In this document: positions 28,554 through 37,872 of the stretch, one piece after another
Layout: each line of letters begins with the position of its first letter
How positions within the stretch are numbered: position 1 is the first letter of the stretch
NCBI GenBank assembly: GCA_022822495.1
Contig: JAJEBQ010000045.1
Coordinates: 1 to 49,551, forward strand
Reading direction: 5' to 3'
Origin: Paracoccaceae bacterium
GTDB taxonomy: Bacteria; Pseudomonadota; Alphaproteobacteria; Rhodobacterales; Rhodobacteraceae
DNA length: 49,551 nt
Translations under genes and position numbers: made by a program
Notes under the pieces: model-generated
The model's input: only the letters and a program-made list of their open reading frames with translations
The model's database searches: none
What the model was told of the DNA's origin: nothing

Positions 28554-29903
28554 TCATGCCTTCGCCCACGAAAAGCCCTTGGTCATCGGTGCAAGGCAGA
28601 CCAACCCATAGTCATGGTACAGTTTGGTATTGGAGAATCGCACCTATTCTCCGGTTCTAACCTTGTGCTTCCGACCGAGCCACCGACGAAGCCGTTTCGT
28701 TGCATGAGTGTCAATCGCCTTGTAAGCAGGGCTGACTTGTCCGAGACAATAGTCATTTGACCAGCCGGATATCATCCGGTTCCGTCTAAGTACCATATCT
28801 TCGTTCTCAATCAACACAAATCTTAAGGCTGTCTGTTCACTGATCTTACGGCATATGCCCTGAACACTCGCTTTACTCGGTCGGGTACCTATATAGATGC
28901 CTTTCCCGTTCATACGGTAATTGTGTCCAATACGGTATCCAAGAAACTCAAGAGCCTCATCAGGACACCTCAGGCATCGGGTCTTCTGGTCGTTGACCGG
29001 CAACTTGAGATGATCCATGATTCGTTTGACAGCCAACAACATCTCCGTTGCCGATGCTTTCCCCAATACACAGAAGTCATCCGCATCGTTGACAATCTCC
29101 GACCTGAAACGCCGGGCATAGCCCAGCACTTTCCAACCAAGAATGAACCGACGCATATAAAGATTGCTGGCAAGGGGCAAAATCGGGGCACCTTGCGGTG
29201 TCCCCTTCCGTTCCTTGCGGGCCCGGTTGGTCAGGCGTTTGCCACCTTGACCATCATCCTCCGCCACCGGCATCTCCAGCCATGCCTTGATCCGTTTGAG
29301 CATTCTCCCATCGCGCACACAACGGGCTATACTCTTCATCAGTTCCGCATGTGGTATCGCACCGAAATAGTTGGACAAATCACCGTCAACTACCTCTTTA
29401 TGTCCGGTGTTCAGAAGTCCGTGAACACGTTTGATCGCATCATTCGCACTTCTCCCCGGACGATAGGCCTATTGCTCCGGTTGCAGGTCAGCCTCTATAA
29501 TCGGCTCCAAGACAAGGAGAGCCGATGTCTGGGCCACTCTGTCCCGTATGCAGGGTAGACCCAACGGTCGGTATTTTCCTGGTTGCGTCTTCGGAAGCAT
29601 GACCTGACGTACCGGTTTCGGTACATAGGTATCTTCCTTCAACTCCTCCGACCGTTCCCCAAGCCATGTCTCCAGCCCATAGGACTCAATGTCCGCAAAG
29701 GTCTCCCCGTCAACCCCACCATTTTGGTGTACCTGTATGTAGGCTACAGTCAGAAAATCCATCCGCCACACCTTGTCAACAAGAGCGTGAAACCGGCACT
29801 CGGGGTCTTTCTTCGCTTTCGCATGTCGTATGGTCTGGAGTTTCTGAACTCCTTGTCGCCCTGTTAGGTTTAAACCAGTAGCCATGCCTTGCCTCCTTTC
29901 CAT
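28554..29903 (-). pseudogene. Group II intron reverse transcriptase/maturase, two amber stops and a mutated active site
   Basis: A continuous frame of 450 codons encodes an LtrA-type protein: RT blocks KYRPLGLPCIRDRVAQ, AYRPGRSANDA, KGTPQGAPILPL, then a maturase domain (FLGYRIG, ISGWSNDYC) and the end FSWAKA. It is broken by TAG at 29469-29471 (relatives have Tyr in PEQYAYRPG) and by TAG at 28644-28646 (relatives have Tyr before VRF). The catalytic YADD is DADD: the codon at 29085-29087 is GAT for Asp. Loss of this tyrosine alone would cripple polymerisation. The RNA could still splice if a maturase is supplied in trans, but this copy cannot make one. Confidence 0.9.
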
Positions 29904-30375
29904 ACTGTTTCCAAAGTCAGGCTCCTTCCCTCAACCGGCATTACTCGGTGTCCTCAGTACGACAAGCCTGTCCGCCACCCTGCCAGCCCGGACTGACCCT
30001 CGCGGGGTTCCCGTTTGGTGTACCCACCACTGACAGGGCTTCCCGTGTTGCCACATTCTCCATCTTCCATACATGCCATCGCCATTACCCCGATGAATCC
30101 GAACGGTGCGTTTGTCGTTCTCTTCCCGTCCGATGCCAGACTTCCCCATACCAATGGAAGGTCGTCATTCCTATTATCCGTTTCGAGGCCTGCTCAGCGT
30201 TCACTTCGCGTTATGGCCTGCATGGTCGCTAAGTCGCCTAAAGCGACCCTTCTAACTAAAGTGCTTCAATCTACATCGTTACCTCCGTAAACCGCTCTAG
30301 CTGCTATCAACCGGAAACGACAGTTGTTGAGCGGGATTCGCACCCGCAAGGAAAATGCACCTTTCCACGGCGCAC

Positions 30376-30620
30376 ATTGGTATTGGATTATTGTGAAAAA
30401 CAACCGCCGGTTGCGGGCGGTGGATATCTCTTGGAACTGGTCGGAGATCAGACGGATACTCAACTGTCATCAGCGGGTTTCAGCCAGTTTCTGTCGCTCG
30501 GATGGCACGCGAATAGAGATTCGCCGGTCAACGCAGGTTGAGGCGAAGCAGTTAGCGATCTATGCGGCTCTGGGCATAAGACCGGAACCGGGTCAGACGA
30601 GGCGTAAAATAGTGTTGTAA
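30376..30620 (+). pseudogene. C-terminal fragment of a probable transposase, split by the group II intron
   Basis: The frame running from the intron edge to the TAA at 30618-30620 ends with IEIRRSTQVEAKQLAIYAAL and then GIRPEPGQTRRKIVL. This 'basic strand, then AIYAALGI' ending is like the C-termini of IS1634/IS4-superfamily transposases, but the family assignment is weak. The frame extends left into intron sequence only by chance; the true exon begins at 30376. It is on the plus strand, opposite to the intron. About 200 bp of unassigned sequence separate it from the truncated ATPase copy. Confidence 0.4.
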
Positions 30621-30827
30621 TAACCCTTAAAAAGCTCTATGAAAGCCATAACGGTAGTGACCTACTGATTTGGGTGCCTACCTGTACGCCCCTGTTCATA
30701 GGGAATCGTGTAGTGCGTTTGTTAAAGATGGGTTAAGAAGTATCTGGCTAAAAAGGGACCCGATGGGCTTTGGTTAACACACAATCATTAGATAATTTGG
30801 TAAATTGAAGGACTCAAACGAATACTT

Positions 30828-31396
30828 TCACAGTCTCAATTCAGTATCAACCTTTTTTCCTACCTTTGTTGCATTGGAACGAAATTCATCAATCATTTCA
30901 GAAACTTCATGACCCCCGCTGGGAATTTTCCTCCCGGGATAATTCGTGAAGGAATAATGATTTCTTCTAGATCAATACCCGGCCATTCAAAAATGCCCCA
31001 ATTCAGGAATGCAACTACCAGATCAGAGGAACCGATTGCCCGGGTTAAAACAATTAGCTGTGGCCCAATAATAGCTATAGCAAGCCTTCCAATTCCTTTT
31101 TCCCCAAGCATCGGTCTAATGGGTTTATCAGCAAATTGGGGAGGACGTATTTTGGGGTCAAATTTACTTTCCGTACCTAAAGTCAACCATCTGTTTTCAA
31201 AATCCTCCTTACTCATTCCGACCCCATCATCTCTTAGTACAAAAAGGCCATCTAACCTGAAATAATCAATTTCAACATGATCGGCATAAGCATCATGGGC
31301 ATTCTTGAACAATTCGCTTATTGCTGTGGGAATGTCTGCAATCTGCTGTCTCCCAAGCATTTCCAAGGTCCTTGCTCGTGCTCTGAAGGTAGCCAT
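30828..31396 (-). pseudogene. Dual-GHKL ATPase, copy 2, truncated after the N-terminal domain
   Basis: The start is the ATG at 31394-31396, overlapping the stop of the copy 2 methyltransferase (TAATG), exactly as in copy 1. The first 155 residues closely follow the intact protein: RARARTLEMLGRQQIADIPT, ISELFKNAHDAY, LRDDGVGM and GEKGIGRLA are all present, so the ATP site looks preserved. A one-base loss near 30913-30923 shifts the frame; in the shifted frame homology continues (SEMIDEFRSN) to about 30840, then stops. The middle domain, coiled coil and kinase module are missing, and the receiver-like gene is absent. The break borders the intron- and transposase-containing DNA, which probably caused the deletion. 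Confidence 0.85.
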
Positions 31397-32478
31397 TAGA
31401 CCAATTTCCCCCTATCCTTTAAATGGTTAATAAAATGCTCTCCAATACGTTCAGCCAAAAGAACTGGAACAGCATTTCCGATTTGCCTAGCCATAGATCC
31501 CATATTCCCCTTGAAAATAAAATCTTCAGGAAATGTTTGCAGACATGCCGCTTCTCTTATACTAATTGCCCTGTTCTGTTCAGGGTGTCCGAAACGTCCG
31601 TTGGAATAGCTTATGCATCTGGTTGTCAAACCGGAAGCTGTTTTGTCCCAATCCAAACGGCCATACACGTCCGAGAAACCGGAATGCTTTTTATGGCAAT
31701 TTAACTTTAGGTGTTCAGGCCAATCTCGGTTGCCTCCACCTTTTGGTGTGGCCTTTATACGTTTAAGGTTCAGTTTTGAAAGTCTAGCAGCTTTGTGATT
31801 TTTTACCTTTTTATCTTCTTCACCTGCCTTGATTGGTGGAAGATGAGAAATCCAGTCCCGAACAGTGGTATATTTCTCCTTTCCCTTACCTTGACCATGG
31901 GTTTCGAGTGGCAAATCTATTTTTCCATGACGGCTTGCTATCAAGACAAATCTTCTCCGAGTTTGTGGAACCCCATAATTTGCGAAAATAATGGGGTTGG
32001 ATGCAATTTCATAATAAAGTTTCTTAAGAATTTTTCCTAAGTTACCTAATGGTTCATTATCTTTCTCAAGTTTCTGTATTCCTGGCACATTTTCCAGAAA
32101 AACAAGGTCTGGAATACAATTTTCAATCAAATTAGCAAAATGGGAAAGTAATGGAATTCGTTCATCTTCTGACTTAGTCGGCTTGTTCGTATTCTGCTTG
32201 GTAAAAGGTTGGCACGGTGCACATCCGCTGAATAAAACCAAATTGGGTCGATCCAATTCAACTCTGGTCTTCAAAGCCTTAATGTTTATCTTCTGGATAT
32301 CAATAAAATCGAAATGTGCATTTGGAAAATTGGCTTCAAAGCTGGCTTTAGAGTCCCAATCATTGTCCAAGGCATAGGCTATTTCCATACCAGCTTTCTG
32401 AAAACCACTACTCGTACCCCCACAACCAGAAAAAAAATCGTATACTCGTACAGTGTTAGATTTATTACTATTTCCCAT
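31396..32478 (-). CDS. DNA (cytosine-5) methyltransferase, copy 2, intact
   Basis: The 360-residue product methylates cytosine at C5 in a target sequence that cannot be read from the protein. Motif I is YDFFSGCGGTSSGF, motif IV has the catalytic Cys89 in APCQPF, motif VI is FLENVPG, motif VIII is GVPQTRRRFVLIASR, and motifs IX-X are near IREAACLQTFPEDF and QIGNAVPVLLAERIG. The start ATG at 32476-32478 has AGGTGGGG upstream; an in-frame TTG eight codons earlier is less likely. By eye about two thirds of positions match copy 1, and the C-terminal third is nearly the same, but the middle region that usually holds target recognition differs more. It is the only intact C5-methyltransferase in the window. 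Confidence 0.92.
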   Translation of the reverse strand: MGNSNKSNTVRVYDFFSGCGGTSSGFQKAGMEIAYALDNDWDSKASFEANFPNAHFDFIDIQKINIKALKTRVELDRPNLVLFSGCAPCQPFTKQNTNKPTKSEDERIPLLSHFANLIENCIPDLVFLENVPGIQKLEKDNEPLGNLGKILKKLYYEIASNPIIFANYGVPQTRRRFVLIASRHGKIDLPLETHGQGKGKEKYTTVRDWISHLPPIKAGEEDKKVKNHKAARLSKLNLKRIKATPKGGGNRDWPEHLKLNCHKKHSGFSDVYGRLDWDKTASGLTTRCISYSNGRFGHPEQNRAISIREAACLQTFPEDFIFKGNMGSMARQIGNAVPVLLAERIGEHFINHLKDRGKLV

Positions 32479-32700
32479 ACTTGATACCCCACCTAATTCC
32501 AAAAATGTCTTCTAGTGTGTACCCATTTGAACTTGAAAAGAAGGCAATTCTCACTTTTGTCAGGGAACAGGCCATCAACTTATCAAGCAAGGACTGAAAC
32601 GAAATAATTCAGTTTTCCTTAAGATTTTAACAGTAATTTTCATAACAAATAACTCCAATTTATTTTTTGGCTCTTCACCCTTTTTAGTAGGTAATTCATC

Positions 32701-32730
32701 TGTCAATAGTGATTTAAAATTACCCCATTA
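32701..32730 (+). repeat. IS21-like terminal sequence, direct repeat copy A
   Basis: Thirty bases beginning TGTCAATAG and containing TAAAATTACCCCATTA match 39968-39997 at 26 of 30 positions in the same orientation. The TG start and the 'AAAATTACCCC' core are like the ends of IS21-family elements. No transposase (IstA/IstB) remains beside it. Confidence 0.6.
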
Positions 32731-32756
32731 CCTCCTTTCCCTTTTCTCTTATGTCC

Positions 32757-32926
32757 TTATTGACCAGGTAGCGGTGGAAGGGGCAGAGACTTTTTGGCAC
32801 GAATATAATCCACAACCTGTTCCATAGGATCCCAGAACCGATCGCTGTTTCCGGTTATAGAAACAACCATTGAATTCAGATGTTGAGCATCCAGAACCAA
32901 TTATTTCCACTATAAGCCTGGCAATC
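32757..32926 (-). pseudogene. Unrecognised small ORF remnant after res
   Basis: Eight nt after the res stop an ATG (32924-32926) opens a frame reading MIARLIVEIIG. A one-base shift near 32900 would join it to a second stretch (LVLDAQHLNSMVV, later SDRFWDPMEQVVDYIRAKK) ending at the TAA 32757-32759. Together they would give a small protein of about 55 residues with a proline-rich tail. I do not recognise it. The position after mod-res suggests either a decayed third gene of the operon or a host gene end left by insertion of the neighbouring IS21-like element. Confidence 0.3.
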
Positions 32927-32934
32927 ATTAAAAT

Positions 32935-35919
32935 CTAGTTATCAGTTTTTGTTACTTGTGAAATAGCCTGATCCACAAAATTCTCGTAATTACTAGCCTT
33001 TAAGTAACGAGCTTCCTCACCCAATGCTTTGAAGTGTTCCTCACCACATTGGATTTTAGCCTTCTCTATATCTCGTAGCATATCTCTGTAAATTGTATAT
33101 TTACTCTCGACAACGAAATACAATTTTTCTTGACCATCAAGTTTGAATAAAACAGCCCAGTCCGGGTTATATGATCCAAGTGGGGTATCATTTTTAAACC
33201 ATGCAGGTAATTTCACGTAAACTTTGACTTCTTCGTTTTTCTCGAAGGATTGAGCAAAATCAGATTCAATATTTGAGTCATATACAACGTGATCATATGC
33301 TGATTTTTTGGTTTTGATCATATTCTTGTTCAAGTATCCAATCAACTCTTCACTTTCAAAAAGTTCCTGGGCGTAGTAATGATCATCACCTATTTTTTGA
33401 TATTTGATGCCATCGACTATGAAACGGCGCATTTCACGCTTGATCAATTCTTTTACTTCATCAATAAACTTCTGGGGATTATTCTTGAAATCGTTTAGAC
33501 GTCCAGATTTAATTAGGATATCAAGTAACGACTTTCTCTTGAGGTTTGTTTCGTTTTGTAGATAACTCAGAATATCCGGTATTGGGTAATCCTGCACGTC
33601 ATAGATATGTGTGGATTGGTGGCTCTCGGTAGCATGCACTCCACTTCTTTTGATTTCGGCTTGTGCACGAGTGTAATTGAACTTCGTTTTACCAACGATC
33701 AGGTCATTTTTAATGCTCTCAGCACATTTGTCGATCAGTTTTTCAGGACAGAAATTTACGTTATAGTTTGTCTTAAATTTAATACGGTCCCAAAGTTCCT
33801 TAAATTCGGCGCTATCAAATACAGCCTTGTTGAGCCGCAACTTTCGTTTATCATCGTTATTCTTGATATTTAGACCGCCAACCACTTTCTTTAGAGTTAC
33901 CTTTATCGCTTCTCGTTGTTCTTCAAATTGTTTGGGAAGTTTTAGCTCATTTCTTTGAAGTGCTATTTTCAGCTCATCCTTTACCCTTCCATACTGGTCA
34001 ATGTAATTATTTTCCAAAAGAGAATTCCAAATGGTTTCTGAGGCTTCTACTCCAAGGTATGCTTGTTTCCCCTTCTCTTCTGCAACTACGATATTGGCAA
34101 AACCATGATTTTCAACAATACCAAATTTTATTCCTTCTTCCTTCTCGATTTCCTTTTGCAAACCTTCAACAAAGTCTTCGTATGATTCATTGGCCATGAC
34201 AGTCAGTGTATTGATATCAAACCCGGGAACACGTTCTCCTTCTTGATTAACTGATATACGTAACCCGCGACCGATCTCCTGACGCTTCTTGATTGTTGAA
34301 CTTGTTTCGTTCAGCGTACAGATTTGGAAAACATTCGGGTTATCCCATCCTTCCTTCAACGCTGAGTGAGTGAAGATAAATTTCAGTTTTGAATCAAAAT
34401 TCAGAAGTTTCTCTTTATCCTTCATTATCAGGCTATAGGTGTCCTCATCTGCCGCAGTTGTCCCTCTAGTATCTTTTAGAAGGCCTTTCCTATCCTGTGA
34501 AAAATAACCGTTGTGAACAATTTCTGAATGGTTGACTATGTCCATTTCCGAAAGGAGATCATTATATTTTGGCTTTCTTATTGCCTTCGCATACTCCTCT
34601 TCAAAGATAATGGCATATTTACCTTTTTGATCCGGGGCTTCATAGTCACGGTAATTTGCAACCCTATCAATGAAGAAGAGACTGAGAACCTTGATCCCCT
34701 TTGGTGTAAGTTTCAGTTCTTTATCCAAATGCTCTTCAATGGTTTTACGTATTTGAAGGCGTTTATACTCATCTACATTCACATCACCAATCGCATGATG
34801 GAGTGTTACAATGTCTTCCTTGCTCTGAAAATCAATATACTCATTGCCTTCTTCGCAATAGATATCATTGATGATATAACCTTCATAAATACTTCGCTTG
34901 GTAACATGCTCAAAAAGATCTGTACCCTGCCTAACCCACAGGGTCTTTCTTTTTGTACCTGACTTGTGTTTGACATCAACTTCCACTCGGGCACGATGTC
35001 CATTTTTATTATCGACGGCAAGAAGCTTGATGTAAGCCTTGTTATGACCATCTCTTACCTGAATGGAGGCTATTTCTATTTGCTTGACCAACTTTTGTTC
35101 GTAGGCATCGATAGAATCCAGCTTATACAACATAATGTGCTTGTCAACATGAGTAGCTGAATATCGGAATGTACACAGCGGATTAAGGGATTTTATTGCA
35201 TCGGTTGACTTGACCGTAGTGTCAACACTTTGCGGTTCATCAATAATCACAATCGGATTGGTGGACTTGATGAAATCAATTGGTACTCCTTGCATTTTAT
35301 CATTCCAACGATGGATAATGTTGGCTTTGGACTCATTGGTTGGATCAGTAAAACTTTTGCGGAATGCATCAATATTGATCACCAAGATTTGCAGATAGTC
35401 ATTGGTAGCAAAACTACGGACTTGCTCTAGTCTTGATGAATCGTATTGGAAATAATCATAAGGGATATTGTCATATAGTTCTTTAAGGTGGCTCTCTGTC
35501 ATCTGCAAGGATTTCAAAACACCTTCCTTAATCGCAATGCTAGGCACTACAATTATGAATTTGGTGAAGCCGTATTTCTTGTTCATCTCAAGGATAGAAC
35601 GCAGGTAGACATATGTCTTGCCAGTTCCGGTCTCCATCTCAATAGTGAAGTCACGTCCTTGCAGCTCCTTGGTTTGTTTCAAGCCATTGTTGAGTTGAAT
35701 CTTTTGAACGTTTTGAAGGATCTTGTCATCAAGTAAACGCAGTCTGTTACCAATACCCTTATCAGCTTGGTTAGATATCTTGTCATCAAACAGATCAATC
35801 GGGCCAATTCTTGGCATGGAGAATATGGTCTTGTTCAGTTCTTGACCCTCAAACACGCCAACAGCGGATTCCCATGCTCGGCGTTGGTGATCCTGGTTTG
35901 GATCGAATTTAATCTTCAT
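32935..35919 (-). CDS. res: Type III restriction enzyme, Res subunit
   Basis: Res is the ATP-dependent helicase-nuclease of a type III restriction-modification system. The 994-residue product has a superfamily 2 helicase core: Walker A METGTGKTY (about 94-102), the DEAD-like IIDEPQ (about 222-227), RYSATH (about 253-258) and motif VI IGRGLRI (about 565-571). The C-terminal endonuclease shows a PD-(D/E)xK layout, with NPDWAVLF followed by VVESKYT (about 925-950). All core motifs look intact. The ATG at 35917-35919 lies 11 bp after the mod stop, so mod and res form an operon on the minus strand. Confidence 0.93.
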   Translation of the reverse strand: MKIKFDPNQDHQRRAWESAVGVFEGQELNKTIFSMPRIGPIDLFDDKISNQADKGIGNRLRLLDDKILQNVQKIQLNNGLKQTKELQGRDFTIEMETGTGKTYVYLRSILEMNKKYGFTKFIIVVPSIAIKEGVLKSLQMTESHLKELYDNIPYDYFQYDSSRLEQVRSFATNDYLQILVINIDAFRKSFTDPTNESKANIIHRWNDKMQGVPIDFIKSTNPIVIIDEPQSVDTTVKSTDAIKSLNPLCTFRYSATHVDKHIMLYKLDSIDAYEQKLVKQIEIASIQVRDGHNKAYIKLLAVDNKNGHRARVEVDVKHKSGTKRKTLWVRQGTDLFEHVTKRSIYEGYIINDIYCEEGNEYIDFQSKEDIVTLHHAIGDVNVDEYKRLQIRKTIEEHLDKELKLTPKGIKVLSLFFIDRVANYRDYEAPDQKGKYAIIFEEEYAKAIRKPKYNDLLSEMDIVNHSEIVHNGYFSQDRKGLLKDTRGTTAADEDTYSLIMKDKEKLLNFDSKLKFIFTHSALKEGWDNPNVFQICTLNETSSTIKKRQEIGRGLRISVNQEGERVPGFDINTLTVMANESYEDFVEGLQKEIEKEEGIKFGIVENHGFANIVVAEEKGKQAYLGVEASETIWNSLLENNYIDQYGRVKDELKIALQRNELKLPKQFEEQREAIKVTLKKVVGGLNIKNNDDKRKLRLNKAVFDSAEFKELWDRIKFKTNYNVNFCPEKLIDKCAESIKNDLIVGKTKFNYTRAQAEIKRSGVHATESHQSTHIYDVQDYPIPDILSYLQNETNLKRKSLLDILIKSGRLNDFKNNPQKFIDEVKELIKREMRRFIVDGIKYQKIGDDHYYAQELFESEELIGYLNKNMIKTKKSAYDHVVYDSNIESDFAQSFEKNEEVKVYVKLPAWFKNDTPLGSYNPDWAVLFKLDGQEKLYFVVESKYTIYRDMLRDIEKAKIQCGEEHFKALGEEARYLKASNYENFVDQAISQVTKTDN

Positions 35920-35930
35920 CCAAGCGACCC

Positions 35931-37820
35931 TTATAAGCTCTTGATGTCTTCGATACCGTAACGCTTGAGCGTTTGCAGTGCGTTGGTTTTAACGACATCA
36001 TCCTCGAAGCAGTCGTCCTTGAACACTACCCGCATGATTTCGGGTTCTAGTTCCTCTTTCAATGAACCGATGCCATTCACTACATCCATGGATATGTCTT
36101 CTTCCAAACACACCACCAATGCCCCAAGACCAATGGAATAAATGGTCTTACCTTCAATGGTATAGGTTTCAATCGGCACAGTGAGTTTAAGGCCGTATTT
36201 TAATAGAAGTTCAAATAAAATATCTTCGTTGGACCGATCTTGCTTAATATGATCAACAGCGTTGAAAAGATCTTGCTCAAGTGTATCAAAATCAGCTTCC
36301 CATCGTTTGATGTTGGAACTATCAAGCTTGAAAACTTTAAAACCAAGATCACCTTTATAATCAGGATTTTCGTCATGAATCCTTTTCACAACATATCGAA
36401 TTCGATCTTTTGAAATATCTGCAATGTTTTTGTAACCTGCTTGGAATGCTTCTGATTTTTTATCAGTAGATTCACAAAATTGAATAGATATACAGCTTAA
36501 ACTATAGCCTCTCTCCTCGTTAGTTTTCATAACAGCATCTGCCGTAGTTGCTGATCCAGCAAAAAAATCTAGAATGATATCTCTTTCCTTTACTCCTCCT
36601 ATCTCAATTATTCTTTTCAATAGTTTCGTGGGTTTGGGAAAAGGAAAAATTTTTGCATCACCAAATAATCTAAATATTTCTTTCGTGCCTTCTTGTGTAT
36701 AGATATCATCAATAAGTGACTGAGCTTTAGTTTTGCGTTGTTCTCCATTTTCATCGTTTAAGTATTGCTTGGATGACAGTACCCATTCACCATCTTTACT
36801 TTTATTAAATATGACTTCATTTTTTGCAAATGCCTCTTCAAATCGTTCTTTACTCCATCTCCACTGTCTTTTTGGCCAGACTTCTGTGCCATCTGGTGCT
36901 TTAACTGGAAACCTTAAATTATCTCTTAGATCAAAACTTTTTACAGCCTCTAGTGGGTGGGTACGATAATAACCCATTTTCTTATAATTTTCATCTTTGA
37001 ATTTATAGAATCGCTTTGCTTTTTGTTCATCAAAGGCCACTAAAATTTCAGGCAATTTTACCTTATTTTTTGCATAAACGAATATGTATTCATGTACAGA
37101 GACAAGGTACTTTTCCTTTGCACCTCCACCATATTTCTTTTTCCAACATATTGTGTCTACAAAATTTTCTTCACCAAAAACATCGTCACACAAAGTTCTT
37201 AGGTTTTTAGCTTCTCCATCATCTATCGAAATAAATATGACTCCATCATCACGAAGCAGGTTTCTTGCCAATTTCAGACGTGGATACATCATATTCAGCC
37301 AATTGGTATGATAACGACCAGCAGAACTAGAGTTGGTTCCCATCTTCTTGCCTTCACTATTTAGCTGGCCTGTCAATTCAAGGTAATTTCTCACCCCATC
37401 TTTGAAGTCATCTTCGTAAACAAAATCATTTCCCGTATTGTAAGGTGGATCGATATAAATCATCTTTACCTCGCGGTGATAAGATTTCTGAAGCAGTTTG
37501 AGAACCTCAAGGTTATCGCCCTCAATGAACAGGTTTTGTGTGTTATCCCAATCAAGGCTTTCTTCTTTGCAAGGGCGTAGCGTGCCAGTACTTGGTGTTT
37601 GCGCTAAACGGCTAGCCCTTCGTTTACCATGCCAAGTGAAATTATAGTGGTCTTCATCTTCTGTAACATAATTCCCAAGTAGTTCTTGAAGTTGATCAAA
37701 CTTAATTTTTCCTTCTGAAAAGACTTCTGGAAACAGTTCTTTAAGCTTACCAATATTATGTTCCACAATATTCATGCTTTTCCCATCCAGTTTTTCCAAG
37801 TTTGTTCCTTCTTCTTTCAT
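35931..37820 (-). CDS. mod: Type III restriction-modification methyltransferase, Mod subunit
   Basis: Mod recognises the asymmetric target and methylates adenine at N6 with S-adenosylmethionine; it also gives Res its specificity. The 629-residue product is a beta-class enzyme in which motif IV (DPPYNTGNDF, about 125-134) comes before motif I (DFFAGSATTADAV, near residue 410). The stretch between them is the target-recognition region and contains the block KKKYGGGAKEKY. All motifs are intact. The first ATG at 37818-37820 has no strong ribosome-binding site; an internal ATG sixteen codons in is an alternative. No simple-sequence repeat suggesting phase variation is seen in the gene. Confidence 0.93.
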   Translation of the reverse strand: MKEEGTNLEKLDGKSMNIVEHNIGKLKELFPEVFSEGKIKFDQLQELLGNYVTEDEDHYNFTWHGKRRASRLAQTPSTGTLRPCKEESLDWDNTQNLFIEGDNLEVLKLLQKSYHREVKMIYIDPPYNTGNDFVYEDDFKDGVRNYLELTGQLNSEGKKMGTNSSSAGRYHTNWLNMMYPRLKLARNLLRDDGVIFISIDDGEAKNLRTLCDDVFGEENFVDTICWKKKYGGGAKEKYLVSVHEYIFVYAKNKVKLPEILVAFDEQKAKRFYKFKDENYKKMGYYRTHPLEAVKSFDLRDNLRFPVKAPDGTEVWPKRQWRWSKERFEEAFAKNEVIFNKSKDGEWVLSSKQYLNDENGEQRKTKAQSLIDDIYTQEGTKEIFRLFGDAKIFPFPKPTKLLKRIIEIGGVKERDIILDFFAGSATTADAVMKTNEERGYSLSCISIQFCESTDKKSEAFQAGYKNIADISKDRIRYVVKRIHDENPDYKGDLGFKVFKLDSSNIKRWEADFDTLEQDLFNAVDHIKQDRSNEDILFELLLKYGLKLTVPIETYTIEGKTIYSIGLGALVVCLEEDISMDVVNGIGSLKEELEPEIMRVVFKDDCFEDDVVKTNALQTLKRYGIEDIKSL

Positions 37821-37872
37821 AAATCTTGTTCCAATTGTTTTATGGCTATTTGTCGTTCTTTGACATAAACGT

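Larger units (their letters stand above)
28387..30375 (-). mobile_element. Group II intron with decayed maturase
   Basis: The minus strand carries a bacterial group II intron of about 1.99 kb. The 5' end is set at GTGCGCC, whose first G is opposite 30375. The 3' end is set near CTCTAC opposite 28387-28392, which fits the GUGYG...AY rule. The placement is supported by an 8-nt match: the last eight exon bases (30376-30383, minus strand ATACCAAT) are perfectly complementary to ATTGGTAT inside the intron (30148-30155), as expected for IBS1-EBS1. Domain V is at 28509-28542. About 470 nt of ribozyme domains I-III precede the maturase reading frame. The 5' edge is better supported than the 3' edge. 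Confidence 0.75.

Noticed and set aside
1624-29471. Amber recoding (TAG read as an amino acid) to explain the broken mobile genes
   Set aside because: Host genes end in TAG (the sugar kinase at 1119, glpD at 2949, res at 32935), so TAG works as a stop here, and the same elements also carry frameshifts and active-site changes.
28923-29867. Long plus-strand ORFs opposite the maturase (211 and 94 codons)
   Set aside because: They are antisense to a frame with clear reverse-transcriptase motifs, and GC-rich sequence gives long shadow frames.
1150-30620. A composite transposon bounded by the ISNCY element and the transposon fragment near 30.6 kb
   Set aside because: The two are of different families and the DNA between them is mostly housekeeping genes (rpsD, hisS, dnaE).
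32505-32597. Thirty-codon plus-strand ORF divergent from methyltransferase copy 2, a possible controller protein
   Set aside because: It is too short for a helix-turn-helix controller and shows no such motif; it may be a stub, but nothing supports it.
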